From NCBI RefSeq assembly GCF_018812025.1, contig NC_063049.1, positions 35,469,447 through 35,533,446 on the forward strand: a DNA stretch of 64,000 nucleotides, written 5' to 3'. Made by a program: the position numbers and the translations under genes. Below are positions 48,301 to 62,600 of this stretch, piece after piece. Positions within the stretch are counted from its first letter, which is position 1. Every line of letters begins with the position of its first letter. The notes beneath the pieces were generated by a model that saw only the letters and a program-made list of their open reading frames with translations, made no database searches and was not told the DNA's origin. This DNA is from Megalobrama amblycephala (lineage: Eukaryota; Chordata; Actinopteri; Cypriniformes; Xenocyprididae).

Positions 48301-49782
48301 CTTTTTTATTTAATAGTTTCTCTTAATGGAGAATAAAATGTCAATATAAATCATCCAAAACGTTCTGAGAAAACTTAAAGTATACTGTCTCATAGTCATA
48401 TAATATTTTATCCTATAAGTTTTGTTTTTTTTATATTGGATAAAATATTAAACTTAGACATTTACAGATGGTAATCATATTAGTTTTTTATCACAATTAA
48501 TTCTAATGATAAAAACTATATTAAGAAATAAACTTAATATAGTTGACAAAAAAAAAACCGTTTTCTTGAGAACATTCTTGAGAAGTAAATATCATGGGTA
48601 GTTTGTGACTTATAATTTCCATTAATTTGAATTATTGTATCACTAAAGTACAGTTCCTAACCCTATACTGTATTCAGCGTTTTTTAAAAATCCATCTGTT
48701 TAGTGTAGTGAAGATATTTAGATATTAAAATGGCATTGTGTGAGGGGTTAAGTCATTTGAAATATTTAAAAAAATAACACCTGTGACAAATTATCACAAA
48801 GTGTCCCACTTTACCTGTTCTTATATGTAAAGAGGATAAAGAAATGCAGTTCGAATGAACATTGGATAGTTCATCACTTCCACAGTGCTCAATATTCTAT
48901 GCAAAGAAATTGCATATCTCAACTCATGACATAAAGAACCAATTGCACCACATTCAATAAGACAAACGCTCAACAACTGCATGTGAAAAATAGCTTTAAT
49001 GTAAAAATAAGCTTGGTACATTTTTAAAAGAGGAACTGTGCCTTGAAGCAGACAGAGGAAAGGGCCGATGAAATATTCAGTACATTCTTGCACAAGAGAT
49101 GTGCCTTCAGAGAAAATATTAATGAGAGTGAAGATGTGCAGACATTGAAGAATCATTTATATCTCGGAGCCAAAAAGGTCTTTGTGATTTATATCAACCC
49201 TAGACAAGAGCTGCATCGATGCAGCCAGCAGTTTAACAGGATGGACTCTTCCCTCTGCATACATATTTAATTCTGTATTGAGTAACACATTGTTGGTTGT
49301 TCATGTAAATTACCTATGTTTTGATTAAAATATATTATATATATTGTAGAGCTAGTAAAATTTCAAACAATTTAGTAAATAAATGTCTTCATGTCCTTTG
49401 ATAAGGTGCAGTGAATTTGTTTGAGGACAAATGAAAGACTAATCACTTTGCATCAAACTATGTAAACTTTCTGCATATTTAACTTCAAGGTGATACAAAT
49501 AAAATAAAAAAAATCCATAAAAAGGTCCTTTAATAACAATCAATATTTGAACCCATATGTGGAAGAGCAGAAAGAAGATGAATACACATAATTCTTCATA
49601 ATAATCTTCAATAATTATCCATAAGGTATTTGGCGACTTATTATTCAATACAATATATATTTTTTTTGCCTATATTTAAAATCACAACACCAAAATATGA
49701 TAAAGTCTATAAAAGATTTCATATGTATTAAATTAATTTCTTTTTTAAGGTTCATTGAATGTCATAATGTGCAAGTATTTCA
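48301..49782. other. Between ABCA12 stop and BARD1 exon 1; no gene seen
   Basis: AT-rich sequence holding the presumed ABCA12 3' UTR nearest 49782. A plus-strand frame at 49043-49270 has no domain and opposes both genes. No repeat family is recognised. Confidence 0.45.
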
Positions 49783-49884
49783 TCAGTCCAACGTATTGTA
49801 CGAGTCTAGACTGTCAATGTCAGATCCTTCAGTGACTTCCGGTGCGTCTGTGTCCGTTTTCCCCATGGCAAAGTTAATGAAAAC
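49783..49884 (-). CDS. abca12: ABCA12 last coding exon with stop
   Basis: The exon starts [20 protein letters not shown] and ends after a short acidic, Ser/Asp-rich tail at a TGA at 49783-49785. VFINFA is the conserved ABCA C-terminal motif; the acidic tail is variable between species. The acceptor is CCTTAG just above 49884. A possible ATTAAA poly(A) signal lies at 49529-49534, about 250 bases downstream, and is uncertain. Confidence 0.92.
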   Translation of the reverse strand, partial: VFINFAMGKTDTDAPEVTEGSDIDSLDSYNTLD

Positions 49885-52800
49885 CTAAGGAGACAAGTCA
49901 AGACAACTGTTTAGACTCACATCACCACCTCTGTCTCTGTTTTCATTCTCCCCATTTCCACCTTCACAACTGAATATTTTGTCATCATTTACTCATTATT
50001 TGTTCATATTTCAGTGTGTAATAAAAGAGATTTTGGTCTGTTCCTCACAAGGCTGTTGAATGACTTCAAAAGACTAAATATAGTGTAAGACAGGGTTATT
50101 ATTATAACTCTCCCATTTTCATTTAGTTTAACTTGATGTACAACTTGATACTATAGAAAATATAAACATAAAATATAATTCAAAATATTAATGAAAACTT
50201 TAATAGTATCTCAATTACTACTACTACTAAAATAACATTGGGGTGGGCTACTTTTTCTGACTTGATAAATCACTATGAACTGTAGTTTTATGGGAAAGAG
50301 ATGTGTGAAAAGAAAGAGATTCAAGAAAAAAAAATCTCCCTTTGTGTTCCACATAAGAGCATGAGGGTAAATAAATATTGTTGGGTAAGGGAGCTTATGT
50401 ATCTTACCTCATCCAGAGTGGTCTGGCTGACTGAGAAGTGTTTGATTTGCAGTACAGCCTTGTTGGCCTCTAACAGGCCAAAGATTGAAGCCACACCACC
50501 AGGAGCAACAGGAACGTGGTACTCCACCATATTCGAGTGATGATCCTTTGTGGACAGAAGATGGATAACATTAACTTAGACAACTAAAATAACAAAATAC
50601 ACTTACGGGGGGGGGGGTCACATCAAAGATTTTTTTCCCCCTGAGGTCCAAAAATAATGTTAGTAACAATTGTCTTTGTCTTTTTTATGACCATTTCCAC
50701 CCTCTCTCTGCATGCTGTTTTTATTTTGCTGCTGTGCCTTCAAGACTTCTATGTAAACACCCTTTACATGATAAATGAGATACAGCGCATTGCTGTCAAG
50801 TCCAATATACTGTAGTTTTAAATCTTCAACAACTGCATGTGGGCACATATGTGAGCTGTCATGTTTAAATGTATTCATCTGACATAAAACGTTGCAGAAG
50901 TTCAGAACAGGCTGATTTCACAGCTTAGTTTTAAAGGTGCCATCGAATGTTTTTTTACAACCTGTAATATAAGTCTAAGGTGTCCCCTGAATGTGTCTGT
51001 GAAGTTTCAGCTCAAAATACCCCATAGATTTTTTTTTATTAATTTTTGTTAAGTGCCTATTTTGGGGCATCATTAAATATGAGCTGATTCATGCTGTGGC
51101 CCCTTTAAATCTGGCGCTTACAAAGTTCACACAGCTAATATAACCCTCAAAATGGATCTTTACAAAGTGTTCGTCATGCATGCTGCATGCATACATCGGA
51201 TTATGTGAGTATTTATTTGGATGTTTACATTTGATTCTGAATGAGTTTGATAGTGCTCCGTGGCTAACGGCTAATGCTACACTGTTGGAGAGATTTATAA
51301 AGAATGAAGTTGTGTTTATGAATTATACAGACTGCAAGTGTTTAAAAATGAAAATAGCGACGGCTCTTGTCTCTGTGAATACAGTAAGAAACGATGGTGA
51401 CTTTAACCACATTTAACAGTACATTAGCAACATGCTAACGAAACATTTAGAAAGACAGTTTACAAATATCACCAAAAATATTATGCTATCATGGATCATG
51501 TCATTTATTATTGCTCCATCTGCCATTTTTCGCTGTTGTTCTTGCTTGCTTACCTAGTCTGTTGATTCAGATGTGCGCATCCAGACGTTAATACTGTCTG
51601 CCCTTGTGTAATGCTTTGAACATGGGCTGGCATATGCAAATATTGGGGGCGTACATATTAATGATACGTAACAGTCGGTGTTATGTTGAGATTCGCCTGT
51701 TCTTCGGAGGTCTTTTAAACAAATGAGATTTATATAAGAAGGAGGAAACAATGGAGTTTGAGACTCACTGCATGTCATTTCCATGTACCGAACTCTTGTT
51801 ATTCAACTATGTCAAGATAAATTCAATTTTTAATTCTAGGGCACCTTTAAAGAGGGCCTAAAGTGTTTTTTTACATTTTCAACTTTCTTCAGTGTATAAA
51901 GTTGCTATTTAGGCATGAAAAAGATCTGCAAAGTTGCAAAGCACAAAGTCCAGTCCAAAGGGAGTTATTGTCTCTATCAGTAAACACTGTTTCTGAAATC
52001 ACTGAAACGCCTCGATTGAAGTCTTGAGTTTTCTTCAGGGAACGTACAACGTCACAGAATTCCTCATTTAAATAATTCCCACCCAAATCATACACAAAAA
52101 AGGGGTGAGACCTGGTTGTGTTAGTAGTGTGCTGATGAGGGGCGTGAAATTCCCAAAAAACGCTAGAAAAGGTTGACCAATCATAACACACTGGTCCAGC
52201 CGACCAATCAGAGCACACTGAGCTTTTCAGAAGGAGTGGCTTCTTGGAGACAGGAACTAAATAGGGGTGTTTTTCCCAAAAGCATTGTTAGACAACCATG
52301 GTCACAACTTCCGTTGTTACCAACATAGTTGAACAATTTGGCGTTTCCTGAAACCATAGATCTGACGTTCCATAGTTCCATCATTGACAAACTTGTGTAG
52401 TTGGAACTACAGCTCTCGGGCTGTGGTTAGAAGCATAGTTTCTTGTTAAATTGAGGGCACTCTTGGGCACAATAAGCAAGCTAACATTCAGTACATTCTA
52501 TATCTTTCATATGATGTAGAGGGAACCCGCGGTGAATCAAACATCAAATAGAGCAAAACGACAAGGAACAAAAACAGTGAAGGTTACAGCAGCAACAATG
52601 TGAAAAATAATGTTTTTTGAACATTCAAGCATGAAAACCTATTCTAGAAGACCCAAAAACAAAAACAAGACTTTGTAAAAGGGCATAATATGGCCTCTTT
52701 AAATAAATACTCACTTTGACTGAAGTAGTTTTGAAACTATCACAATGTTTTCATAGAACAATGAAAACTTATTTTTTTAAAAATCAAAGAATGTGATTCC

Positions 52801-53649
52801 TCATGATATGACTCCAGAAATAAAGTGATCAATTCACTTAAATTAAGGAAATATGCCAGAAAAATCCCCAAAAATATGTTCTCTTAAAACATAGTATTAA
52901 AGAAAAACATCATTATGATATGCTCTTTTCTCTCACCTTCAGGCATGTGCTGGGGAAATTCTGCTGCATGAAGTTACTGATCATATCTACATCGTAGGAG
53001 GCTCCAGCTAAGTACATCCTCACCGTGAATCCTTTGCCAAACCTGTCAGATGAACACAAATTATTTTATCACTAGAGAACAAATTATGAAGTGTCTACAC
53101 AGGAGATCAGACCTATCAGGCTCTAGAGCAACAATAAGTGTGGAAAACGAAAGGAGACGTTAGAGAACCAAGGAAAATAATTGGTAGGAGGAAACACAGG
53201 ACAAAGAAAGATAAACCACTGACCTGTTCTTGATGTGCTGCAGGGAGCCGAGACACCTGAACTGTCCTTTTACCATTATAGCCAGACGGGTGCAAAGGGC
53301 CTCGCACTCCTCCATACTGTAGGACACAAAGACATGTTGCTGAAACTCCCTTTTCAACTCTCTCAAACCCATCAAATTTGGCAAAAACTTTCTGTAGAAA
53401 TGTACTATGCTGAAAGATCACAAGCAGCATGAGAGATACCTAGAATCTTAGTATATAATATATCACTGTCTTCAGGCTTTTTAAACTTTTAAACTAAAAA
53501 CTTTTAAAGTTTTAGGCAATGCTTAGTGAAGCCAACATTCAAAGTTTGTCTTAAACTTTAATTTTATCTAGTATCACTGAAAACAAGATACATTTTTAAG
53601 ACAAACTTTGAATGTTGGCTTCACAAAGCATTGTCTGAAATGATACATA

Positions 53650-53685
<36 letters not shown>

Positions 53686-56600
53686 TACAATAGGTGTTAA
53701 CTTATAATATGTATACATAGGCAACATTGTCTGCAAAACTATTTTGTAATGATATTTATTGTGGGAAGTGCTTTAAAAATACATTTGAATAGAATTTAAC
53801 GAATAGAAAATCAGTCAAGAGCAATCATTACCTGTGTGATGTCAGAACCACAGCACATTTGCCCATCACTTGCTCAGAGATGATCTTCCAAAGGTGTCGT
53901 TTGGAACGTGGGTCCATTCCGGAGCTGGGTTCATCCTGAGAGGTTAGAGGAGACATTTAAGAAATATGTGGGAAGTTTCTGTGAGTTTAAACAGAAACCA
54001 AAAAATCCAATGCAAATCCCACACACTCCCCAGGTAAATGCAATCGTGCAATGCACCAAGCCAACATTTCAAGTCAGAATAACTGATGTGCTATGAGACT
54101 TTGGCCAGCACACCGACGCAATTCAGAGATGTTTGTAACGAGTATGCAACATTTTACCCATTCAAACCCCTCTGAGCAAACACTCAAGACAACGTGCAAT
54201 ACTGTAAGGAATAATTGACGATAGGCCATTGAATTATTAGAGAATAATGCATGTCCGAGGTGGTAATGTGGCCATGAAGCAAAACAGTGTGCATTATTTT
54301 CTAATAATTCAACAGCCTGGAGTCAATTATTCTGCTTATACTATGGTTACCACCAGTGATGGGAATAACGGCGTTATAAATAAACGGCGTTACTAACGCC
54401 GTTACTTTTTTCAGTAACGAGTAATCAAACAAATTACTTTTTCTCCCGTTACAACGCCGTTACCGTTACTGACAAAAAAAATGCCGCGTTACTATAATTG
54501 AGCTCACTGAAGCGGTTTTCATCCGAGTAAGCTCTCTCTTAGCCATAGGACCTGCAAAGTTTTTCTCTCTGGTGTGTGCTGCGGTAAGTCATACACAAAT
54601 ATAATTTTAAACTGATAATAATGTACGATGCGCTGTGTGTGTGTGTCTGTCAGAGCTCAAACCAGAATACCCTTTTTGATGCTTGATCGAAAATATGTGA
54701 AATGAGTTTTTTTTCTAGTCGACTAGTAGTTGTTCATTTAAACTATTAGTTGACTAATCACATTTATATTAATTTAATTTCTTAAATACTGGAGAGAATA
54801 ATCCATAAAAGGAGCGTTTACATAATATAGGCTATATAGCACTCAAAGGCACGCATAATTGCCATAAAGAACCGGCAAAAGTAATGATTATGAATGTGAC
54901 AAAAACAGCAAAGAGACATTTGAATTGTTTATTAATAAAGTAATGTTTTCTGAATCAGTGTCGGCTGCAAAGATGAAGTTGACATTGCTGATTCTCATTG
55001 CTGATCATCTGCTCATATGGACGTGCCTAGAGAGATAGTGCACATTTCATTCGGATTAGGCTACATAATCAGAGTAGCCTCTTTCTTTTCGTTTTTAATT
55101 ACTTAATTTTCGTTAAAGTAGATATTTCAAGCATTCTATAGATATATTTGTCTGCGAGGCAAGCAGCCTCTGAGTTTCGGTTCATTTAGCCTATAAGATG
55201 CGCTCCAGTTCACGCGCCAGTGATCGCGCCCGCGCCTCCATGTCATGATTTTATTGTCTGCTATATTTGCTTGTTATATATTAAATCAAAGCAATTGGTT
55301 GATGAAACATTGATTAAAATTAAGATACAATTTTTACAAAACGAAATTCACTTTAAGGAAAGGCTTTCTACAAAGCAAAACTTAATGAAGTGGACAAAAT
55401 CATATCTGACCCACTCCATGTCTCCCGATAGGCTATATTTGCGCATCTTATGATGCATCTTACTCATGCTGTTCACTAACTTTTCATAATCGAATAAATG
55501 GATTTAAAACATAACATAGGACTATTTAAACATAAATATGAAACTAAGTTTTCTTTAGTGGCTACCAACACAGTACAGAGAAATTTCATGTCGTGAGCAA
55601 GAGCGGATCATGAGTCAGGAGTCGCATCAAGAATAATTTATTCTTAGACTTATATGTAATATTTGGGGCATTCAATTTATTTGGCATATTTTTTTTTTTT
55701 TTTTTTTTTTTAAAGTAACGCAATAGTTACTTTCCCTGGTAATTAATTACTTTTATAATGATGTAACTCAGTTACTAACAGTTACTATTTGTGAGAAGGA
55801 ACTAGTAACTATAACTAATTACTTTTTTAAAGTAATGTGCCCAACACTGGTTACCACTTACCACACCTCAAGACATTGTTTAGATGTTGTATTTTAAGAC
55901 ATTCGTCAGGTTTTTGTCTTTAAAACGCTCTTGTGTGTGGGACTAATTTCTTAAGCATCTCTTCCCACGCCTCTGTTACTAATTCCAAAACATAATTTTA
56001 GAGCTAGTAACGGAGGCTTGAGCCATTGATAGCAGACTAATGCAGTTATTAATGCAGTTATTAGAGAGAGAGAGAAGTCTATGTGTCTCTGAACAGATTT
56101 TGGCAGCAGCAATGTCTCTACTAATAGCAAAACTGTAAGTTTATCTGCTTCAAGAACAGCACCGTTATTACCTCGCTAGTGAGAAATGTCATGTAGCTTT
56201 TACGTTGCTATTTTTTAGTGCTAAAATTGTCAGAGCAGCGCTGACAACACGTTTCTGTGCGAGTGTGTGTCCGTACCTTAAGTGTGTTCTTTTGAGTGGG
56301 AGAGAGAGCTGGAGAAAGAGAGTATGTGGCAAAAAACATGTAAATAATTTGTTGTTTATCCTATTGTTGACTATGTTTATTTGCTTGGTCCGTGTCGATG
56401 TGGGTTTTTGTTCTTTTGCTATTATAGGTTGTAAGGACCTTTGAAATAAAGTTTGGTAAAGTGATATGGACATGTAATATGGTTAAGACCTGCCTGGAAC
56501 TACTTTAGCCGTGCATTTCCCTGAAAATAATTGCACACCTTAGAACTTTCGTCAACCAATCAGATTCAAGTATTCAACAGCCCGGAGTATAAAGTGATTT

Positions 56601-59600
56601 ATTTAACTGTATGGATTACTAAATGGTAACTAGTCTCAGCTTTGCAGGAAAATGTGTGTTTTTTTCACTCACCAGGAGAAGGATCTGTGGGTTTCCAATC
56701 AGGGCCAAGGCTGTAGACAGCTTCCGGCGTGTTCCACAACTGTAGTTCTCACTTGTGTTGTGTCTGTGGTAATTCAGCTCCAACTTTTTCAACAGATAGT
56801 TCACAACCTAAAGAAAAAAAAAGATCAAATATTGAGATTCTCACAGTGTGTATACATTTTATGATGCAAATATAAGTGCCTCTTGTCTGAAATATAAGTG
56901 TTGTGGTTGGTTGCCAGAGTGTGGCTACAGTATGAGGTTGCTAAGGTGGGAGTTAGGGTGTTGCTACAGTATGTGGTTGTTTACTTGGGTTTGTTCAAAT
57001 CCCTAACACTATAACAGTAATAGTGATGTTTGCCAAAATAAAATCTTGATGGTTTCATGTTTGAAAGTAAAGAAAATAAGACAGCTTTAAAGGGAAAGTT
57101 CACCCAAAAATGAAGATTTTGTCATCATTTACTCAAGTGATTCCAAACCTGTATGAATTTCTTTCTTCTGCTGAACACAAAAGAAGATATTTTGAAGAAT
57201 ATGGTTAACCAAACAGTTGATGGGCACCATAGTATAGAAAAAAAAAATACTATGGAAGTCAATGAGGCCCATTAACTGTTTGGTTAACCATATTCTTCAA
57301 AATATCTTCTTTTGTGTTTAGCATTAAAAATAAATTCATACAGGTTTGGAACAACAGTGAGTAAATGATGACGAATTTTCCTTTTTGGGTGAACTATCCC
57401 TTTAAACCATTTAAATCACAATTGCAATTTTTATCAGGAAAAAAATATCACAATTTGATGTTTTCCCAAAATTGTGCAACCCTATTTTAAAGCATGCCCC
57501 ACACTAGCTGTTCGGTCATAATTTCCCTGCAATTTAGCTTTGATTAACAATTGTTCCCAAAAAGGCTTAACAAGTTGTTCTAACACGTTAATTGTGTAGT
57601 CTTGACATCATAATGAGTCACTTTGAATAATGTTTTGATTAAATGCCTGTTGACATTTGACCCCACACAGAGCATGTCATGGTTTCTGCATTCATTTAAC
57701 TAATTGGATTCATACATCAAAGGATCCAAGTAGACATTCTATGAATTTAAATAGCTTCTCATAAACCTGCAAGAAACCATAAAGGACTCTCCATCTAACA
57801 GGGGTTATGTGCACCTACAGATCATCCTTTTGGGCCGGCATTGTACTGCGCACTTCCCTCAGGACATCAAAATTTACCAGCCGTTTCCTCTGAATCCTCT
57901 AATCCAAGTTAATGGGCCAAACCGCAAAAGCCATTTCAAAGTCTCAGCAGCTTCTACACAAAGGCTTTCGGTAGCCAAAAGATGACTGATGGTATTCATA
58001 GACTGTTAAGTCAATTCTTTCTCTGCCCTTTTTATAGAAGGGTAACATCATCATTACAGGGTGCTGGTTTTACTTCATTTTATACAAAGTTGCACTTTAT
58101 ATCAACTTTACTCAAAGATTTAAAGGGTTAGCTCTCCAAGTATGAATATTCTGTTACGATTTACTCACCCTTATGACTTTCTTTAATTCACGGGAATATA
58201 AAAAGGATAACTTCTGTAGCATGTTCAAGCAGCTCTTTTTCTTACAATGAAAGTGGATGGTGACCAGAGACTGTCAAGCTCCAAAAAGAAAGCAGCATAA
58301 AAATAGTCTACGTGACTTGCGTGGCATTGTGTTCTTTTGAAGCCAATCGATAGCTTGTGTCAGAAACAGAACAGATTATTCCCTGAAAATCTTGCTCTTG
58401 GTCGCCATCCACTTTCGTTGTATAGAAAAAAGAACATTCTTCAAAACATTTACCTTGGCAGATGATGTAGTTTTAAAACAACATGAGGTTGAGTAAACAA
58501 TGAATTTTCGTTTTTAAATTTGTTGAATTTTATCACGTATCTGTAGGTGGCAAGCTTCATATAAAAGCATCTTCCTTTTGACTTTTAACACAATTTATCA
58601 CAGTTTTCATGGATGACTCATCTTGTAGAAAGTTCTAGGACTGTTTCATTTTCACGTCATTATATGTATTATTTGAGATCCTTTCTCCGCAGGCTAACCA
58701 GCAGCAAAAGTATCAGTAGAGACAACCCTGAATTACATTAGAGAAAGGAAAAAGCTTGACAGTGAGGTATGTGTGTGTTAGAGATATGTGCTCATAACGT
58801 CATAAATGCGTGTCACAGTCTCTGATCATAATGGAGTTGATTTATTCAGTTCAAGTTTAAGCCTTACAGATCAAAATATTGTGCGAGATGCAATAAAGAG
58901 AAAATAGACGTAAAGCAGTGTGATTTATCCTCTAAACAGTTCTGTGTACCTTCAGCAATTTAGCTGTTGAGAACAGCATGGCTGATCCTGCATTACAAAA
59001 TAATGTACAAAATCAGAGTTGGATGGTTCTGACTCTAAAATCTGATTTAGAAGCTCCTTTATTCCATACATTTAACTATATTTATTGAACATCAGTGTCT
59101 TCATATTGACATTGCTGCTGTAGTATAAAAGCAATAAAAGGCATGATTTGGTGTTAACCACAGCTATTGATAACCTATTGATTAATAAGAACACTATTCC
59201 AACTTAAACTTAAAGGATTAGTTCACTTCTGAATGAAAATTTCCTGACAATTTACTTACAACCATGTCATCCAAGATGTTCATGTCTTTCTCTCTTCAGT
59301 CGAAAAGATATTAAAGGGTTAGTTCAGCCAAAAATTAAACTTCTGTCATTTATTACTCACCCTCATGTCTTTCCACATCCATAAGACCTTTGTTCATCTT
59401 CGGAACACAAATTAAAGGTGCCCAAGAATGCTTTTTCACAAGATGTAATATAAGTCTAAGGTGTCCCCTGAATGTGTCTGTGAAGTTTCAGCTCAAAATA
59501 CCCCATAGATTTTTTTTAAATTAATTTTTTTAACTGCCTATTTTGGGGCATCATTAACTATGCACTGATTTTTTCAGCACGCCGCCCCTTTAATTCGCGT

Positions 59601-62600
59601 GCTCCCTGCCACACGAGCTCTCGATTATATTACAGCACATTTACAAAGTTCACACAGCTAATATAACCCTCAAATGGATCTTTACAAGATGTTCGTCATG
59701 CATGCTGTATGCATGCTTCGAAATATGTGAGTAAAGTATTTATTTTGATGTTTATATTTGATTCTCTATGAGTTTGAGGCTGTGATCCGTGGCTAACGGC
59801 TAATGCTACACTGTTGGAGAGATTTATAAAGAATGAAGTTGTGTTTATGAATTATACAGACTGCAAGTGTTTAAAAATGAAACTAGCGACGGCTCGTCTC
59901 CGTGAATTCAGTAAGAAACGATGGTAACTTTAACCACATTTAACAGTACATTAGCAACATGCTAACGAAACATTTAGAAAGACAATGTACAAATATCACT
60001 AAAAATATCATGCTATCATGGATCATGTCAGTTATTATTGCTCCATCTGCCATTTTCACTGTTGTCCTTGCTTACCTAGTCTGTTGATTCACCTGTGCAG
60101 ATCCAGACGTTACTGGCTGCCCTTGTCTAATGCCTTTCATAATGTTGGGAACATGGGCTGGCATATGCAAATATTGGGGCGTACACCCCGACTGTTACGT
60201 AACAGTCGGTGTTATGTTGAGATCCGCGTGTTTTCCGGAAGTCTTTTAAGCAAATGAGATTTACATAAGAAAGAGAAAGCAATGGAGTTTGAAACTCAAT
60301 GTATGTCTTTTCCATGTACTGAACTCTTGTTATTCAACTATGCCAAGGTAAATTCAAATTTTGAATCTAGGGCACCTTTAAGATATTTTTAATGAAGTCT
60401 GAGAGGTTTTTGTCTCTGCATAGAGATCCAATGCAACTACCACTCCAAGGTCCAGAAAGTTAGGAAAAAGACATTATTAAAGTACTCCATGTTACTCCAG
60501 TGGCTTAAACTCAATTTTATGAAGTGGCATGAGTGCTTTGTTTGTGCAACAAAAAAAAAAAACACTTTATTTACAAAATAACATTATCCAAAGCGTGTTC
60601 ATGCAACAATGCATTGTGCATGTGCATTGCGTTGATGCGCAAATCTGAACACAACACACATGCGTCGTGAAACTCTCGTGAACGCGCGTTACAGATCAAT
60701 ACTTTTGTAAGTAAAGTGGTAAATTATGTTTTATTGTGCAAACAAAGCACTCACGATGCTTCATAAAATTGAGTTTAATCCACTGGGTCACATGGAGTAC
60801 TTTATTGATGTCTTTTTCCTACCTTTCTGGACCTTGGAGTGGTAGTTGGATCTCTATGGAGATTTCTATGGAAATTTCACACAAATTTCATCAAAAAGAT
60901 CTTAATTTGTTTTCTGAAGATGAACGAAGGTCTTACGGATGTGGAACGACATGAGGGTGAGTAAAAAAATGACAGAATTTTCATTTTTTGGTGAACTAAC
61001 CCTTTAAGGTTTTTGAGGAATACATTCCAGGATTTTTCTTCATATAGTGGACTTCACTGGGGATCACTGAAGCTGCATTGAAACTGCAATTTGGACCTTC
61101 AACCTGCTGAACCCCAGAGAAGTCCACTATATGGAGAAAAAACCTGGAATGTTTTCCTCAAAAAAAAAATTTTTTTTTTTTCAACTGAAGAAAGACATGA
61201 ACATCTTGGATGACATGGGGGTGAATAAATGATCAGGAAATTTTAATTCTGAAGTGAACTAATTCTTTAAACTTATTTTCATAATAACTTTCTAATATGA
61301 CCTAGCAACCTTTTATGCAAGCTATATTTTTTCTCAGACCAATATTTCAATCTTTAGGAAAACTGATAAAGAATTCACATCTGCAGCCAAAGGCAAGTTT
61401 TACAGAAGTGCTTTTTACCAATAATCCTGGGAGAATGCAAGATTAATTAGCCTCCTCATTAATCAATGTGGAGAAGAGCCAACCATTTCCTGTCAAATGC
61501 AATACTCAGACAATACCAAACTGAGGTCTATTCACATCCTACTGAGAAGTCCAGCAGGGATTTCCATTTGGGTCGATGATGTTTAGTGCTGGTCAAGCGG
61601 GTAGACTCGCTTTGCAAAGTTGGTTAAAACTGGTGACGCTGGTCTCAATCACAACAGCAGCATCTCAATCACACTATATGCTGGTGCTTTCAGAACGGCT
61701 ATTAAACCTCCATTTCCTACATGTGTGGAAAGACGTTATTTATGGAAGCTTGTTTCCACCATTAAATAAAAAAGGTAATTGCGAATTCTGACTTTTTTCT
61801 CATAATTGTGAGTTTATATCTCACAATTCTACATTTTTTCTCACAATTGCCAGATATAAACTCACAATTGCAAGTTACAAAGTCAAAATTGCATGAAATA
61901 AAGTCAGAATTGCAGGTTATAAAGTCAAAATTGTGTGATATAAAGTCAGAATTGTGTGTTATAAAGTCAGAATTACCTTTTTTTTTTAATTTATTGGCAG
62001 AAATAAGCTTCCATAGTTAATCAGACTAGAGTGACACTTGACGAAAAACAGAAAAATCTTTCTTAGAGTGTTAAATGATTTCAGTGGGTTGTGACATGAT
62101 ATAAAAAGACAGCTGTCTGATACATCTCGTCTCTTCTATCCTATTTCCACCCAGCAAACTCTATCAGTGGCATACATTTAGCTGCATATAAGCAGGGATG
62201 TCAAAAGTACCAGCATTTCAGAATCAAGTCGATGCCAAAATAATAATAATAAAAAAAACGATGTAATGATACCAGTCTCTTTTTATTATTGGCAATACTA
62301 AAACTACTGACTCAGTACTGACTCAGACGACTACCTTTAACTTTTGCATGTGTGACTTTAAATTGAATTTGCTTATATATACACAGTTTATAGCTGTTTA
62401 AAGTTGGGGTCAGTAAGATTTTTAGATTATTTTAAAGAAGTCTCCATATGCTTACCATGGCTGCATTTATTTGATCAAAAACACAGTAAAACAATAATAT
62501 TAATAATAAAATATCTATTTTGTATTTTTATATATTTTAAAATGTAATTTATTACTGTAATGTCAAAGCTGAATTTTCAGCATCATCCACTCCGGTCTTC

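Larger units (their letters stand above)
59214..61266. mobile_element. Outer MITE of a three-level nest
   Basis: It starts AGGATTAGTTCACTTCTGAA after TTAA (59210-59213) and ends CTGAAGTGAACTAATTCT before TTAA (61267-61270). CATCCAAGATGTTCATGTCT at the left is mirrored by AGACATGAACATCTTGGATG near 61200. Its own sequence totals about 360 bases; the rest is the inner element at 59315-61003. Confidence 0.88.
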
